Shown here: piece after piece, positions 3,826-5,569 of the stretch
Numbering within the stretch: position 1 is the stretch's first letter
Layout of the letters: the number at the start of each line of letters is the position of its first letter
Assembly (NCBI GenBank): GCA_964366065.1
Contig: CAYISF010000039.1
Location: 1-5,569 of the forward strand
Reading direction: 5' to 3'
Length of the DNA stretch: 5,569 nucleotides
Source: JBAZYZ01 sp964366065
GTDB taxonomy: Bacteria > Patescibacteriota > Minisyncoccia > Phycocordibacterales > VMEP01
Notes under the pieces: generated by a model
Database searches by the model: none
The model's input: the letters and a program-made list of their open reading frames with translations, nothing else
Told to the model about the DNA's origin: nothing
Translations under genes and position numbers: made by a program

Positions 3826-5569
3826 ATGGTCATTGACGAAGCACAATTAAAAAAGTTCATTCTTGATTCTGGTCTGGTATCCCAAGCTGGTTTTGAAGCG
3901 ATAGAAAAAAAGAAGAAAGGTAAAAAGCAGTCCCTCGGAGATATGCTGGTGTCCGAAGGAAAAATTTCTGAAGATGACCTCCGCCGGACTGAATCGTACA
4001 TTTTAGGCATTCCTTTCGTCAGCTTGAAAGGAGAGAAGATAGATTTTGAAATTCTCTCGCTCATTCCTGAAGCCATCGCCCGAAATCACAACATTATTCC
4101 GTATCGGAAGACCAACAAGGAGCTTGAGGTGGCAATGTTGGATACTGACGACTTGGAAGCCATTGATTTTGTCAAGAAAAAAGTCGGGCTGAAAATTCTT
4201 CCGCGCTTGACCGATACGGAATCCATCCGCGGCGCGCTTCTCCAATACCGGCGAAGTTTGAAAGCTGAGTTCGATGACATTATAGAACGCGAAGCCGATT
4301 CGCTTAAAAGTATACCCCTAGGTACGGACGAAGGGGATGTGCCGGAAGGGGAACTGAAGAAACTCGCCGAGGACCTGCCGGTGGTGCGCATAGTGGATAC
4401 TCTTTTAAACCACGCCATCATTCAGGACGCATCCGACATTCACATGGAACCCGAAGAAGATCAGTTTCTGGTCCGATACAGGATAGACGGTATTTTGCGC
4501 GACGCGATGATATTGCCGCGAAGCGCGGCGCCCGGGATTACCGCCCGCATCAAAGTGCTTTCCAACCTAAAACTTGACGAGAAGCGGCTTCCGCAGGACG
4601 GCCGCTTCAAAATAACCACGCAAGGGCAAAAAGTTTCGTTCCGTGTTTCCACTCTCCCGACATATTATGGAGAGAAAACGGTTATGCGCCTTCTCAAAGA
4701 GAATGCTCAAGGATTTACGCTTGAAGGTTTGGGTTTCCACGGCGAAGCGCTTGAACGCATTCACTGGGCGACCAAGCAATCAACGGGAATGTTGCTTGCC
4801 ACCGGCCCGACCGGTTCCGGCAAGACAACCACGCTCTACACGATTTTGGACATTTTAAACACGCCGGACGTGAACATCTCCACCGTGGAAGACCCGATTG
4901 AATATCAAATGCCGCGGATAAACCAGACGCAGGTAAAGCCGGAAATAGGGCTTACTTTCGCCAACGGCCTGCGCTCTCTGGTTCGCCAGGACCCCGACAT
5001 CATCATGGTCGGCGAGATTCGCGACAACGAGACGGCGGGCTTGGCCGTAAATGCCTCTTTGACCGGACACTTGGTTTTGTCCACGGTACACACCAACTCG
5101 GCTGCCGGCGCCATACCGCGCCTTCTTGATATGGGAGTGGAATCGTTCCTTCTCGTTTCCACCCTGGATGTCATTATTGCCCAGCGCCTCGTGCGCCGGT
5201 TGTGCGCGAGCAAGGAAGAACATGTGCTTACGGCGGCCAAACTGAAAGCGCTGGCTAAAAGCGTTGACCTGGAGCGCGTACTCGCATTTTTGAAAGAGGA
5301 AAAAATTGTTCATGAAAATGATACATGGGAAAAGATACCCTTTTATTCTCCCAAGAAATCGGCGGAGTGCGAAGACGGCTACAGCGGCCGTGTCGGCATA
5401 CATGAGGTTTTAAAAGTAACATCTTCAATCAAAGAACTCCTCTTAAAAGGCGCTTCGTCGGATGCTATTGAAGCACAGGCGACAAAAGAAGGCATGACCA
5501 CGATGCTTGAAGATGGAATTTTTCTCGCCGTGCAGGGAATTACGACGATTGAAGAAGTTCTCCGCGTTG
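3826..5569 (+). CDS. pilB: Type IV pilus assembly ATPase PilB / GspE family (3' end cut by window)
   Basis: This reading frame gives 581 codons without a stop before the window ends. It encodes the hexameric AAA-type motor that powers pilus extension or type II-like secretion at the cytoplasmic membrane. Residues about 35-145 form the GspE/PilB N-terminal domain (LGDMLVSEGKIS at 37-48, GIPFVSL at 61-67, IPEAIAR at 80-86). The second N-domain follows at about 185-290 (DASDIHMEP at 201-209, VRYRIDGILRD at 216-226). The ATPase core has Walker A GPTGSGKT at 327-334, the Asp box STVEDPIEY at 352-360, Walker B DIIMVGEIRD at 391-400 and the His box GHLVLSTVHTN at 414-424. The family's tetracysteine zinc site is degenerate: only C460 and C515 remain. 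The last visible residues (TTIEEVLRV) match the usual family C-terminus, so only a few codons are probably missing. ATG 3826 is preferred; GTG 3811 or TTG 3790 are in-frame alternatives. No Shine-Dalgarno is present. PilB is favoured over PilT because of the full N-domain; PilB versus GspE cannot be separated here. Confidence 0.94.
   Translation, partial: MVIDEAQLKKFILDSGLVSQAGFEAIEKKKKGKKQSLGDMLVSEGKISEDDLRRTESYILGIPFVSLKGEKIDFEILSLIPEAIARNHNIIPYRKTNKELEVAMLDTDDLEAIDFVKKKVGLKILPRLTDTESIRGALLQYRRSLKAEFDDIIEREADSLKSIPLGTDEGDVPEGELKKLAEDLPVVRIVDTLLNHAIIQDASDIHMEPEEDQFLVRYRIDGILRDAMILPRSAAPGITARIKVLSNLKLDEKRLPQDGRFKITTQGQKVSFRVSTLPTYYGEKTVMRLLKENAQGFTLEGLGFHGEALERIHWATKQSTGMLLATGPTGSGKTTTLYTILDILNTPDVNISTVEDPIEYQMPRINQTQVKPEIGLTFANGLRSLVRQDPDIIMVGEIRDNETAGLAVNASLTGHLVLSTVHTNSAAGAIPRLLDMGVESFLLVSTLDVIIAQRLVRRLCASKEEHVLTAAKLKALAKSVDLERVLAFLKEEKIVHENDTWEKIPFYSPKKSAECEDGYSGRVGIHEVLKVTSSIKELLLKGASSDAIEAQATKEGMTTMLEDGIFLAVQGITTIEEVLRV

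Noticed and set aside
3932..4030. MshEN-type cyclic di-GMP binding motif in the PilB N-domain
   Set aside because: The LG..L...G.I pattern is there, but the leading Arg is Gln and the later conserved Gln is missing, so nucleotide binding cannot be claimed.
4855..5403. 182-codon minus-strand open frame within pilB
   Set aside because: It lies opposite the conserved PilB ATPase core, whose motifs prove the plus-strand frame; the antisense product is not family-like.
3826..5569. PilT-type retraction ATPase
   Set aside because: PilT proteins are about 350 residues without the long GspE N-domain; this protein has the full N-terminal domains.
225..5569. Recoded genetic code (UGA read as Gly, as in some CPR lineages)
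   Set aside because: No in-frame TGA is found in any of the five genes and the standard code gives full-length conserved products, so nothing supports recoding.

Overview
The window looks like chromosomal sequence from a small-genome bacterium of the Patescibacteria/CPR radiation, probably Parcubacteria-like. This rests on a PPIase-less trigger factor, a compact NusA without C-terminal repeats, a type IV pilus ATPase next to it, and small secreted or single-span helical proteins of the sort common in that group. No marker gene fixes the lineage, so this is inference. The visible genes read through with the standard code. None of the five start codons has a recognisable Shine-Dalgarno sequence.

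Layout: positions 1-224 are non-coding and repeat-rich. A perfect 55-bp direct repeat (1-55 and 198-252) overlaps the 3' end of the trigger factor gene. Between the copies lie a 12-bp inverted repeat pair (63-74/190-201) and a 47-bp segment (129-175) that folds as a three-way junction. Positions 225-2170 hold a three-gene minus-strand operon, read right to left: a secreted coiled-coil protein, a one-span membrane protein and a trigger factor lacking its PPIase domain. It has a near-perfect -10 box almost touching the first start codon. Positions 2171-2270 hold a bidirectional hairpin terminator, overlapped by that promoter, and a short heptamer repeat. Positions 2271-3446 are nusA on the minus strand.

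Positions 3447-3825 form a 379-bp divergent intergenic region. From left to right it contains a 161-bp inverted-repeat element beside the nusA start, an intrinsic terminator facing nusA that could be a leader attenuator, a candidate minus-strand promoter, a strong extended -10 promoter facing right, and two degenerate 7-bp repeat arrays. From 3826 to the window end is a nearly complete pilB/gspE-type secretion ATPase on the plus strand, cut by the window edge probably within a few codons of its natural stop.

Functionally the window joins transcription elongation/termination (NusA), nascent-chain folding (trigger factor) and pilus assembly (PilB). The most interesting points are the domain-deleted trigger factor in an operon with two envelope proteins, the apparent attenuator in front of nusA, the heptamer repeat family shared by three intergenic sites, and the structured repeat region at the left end. 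No defence system, CRISPR array, tRNA or intact transposase gene was found.
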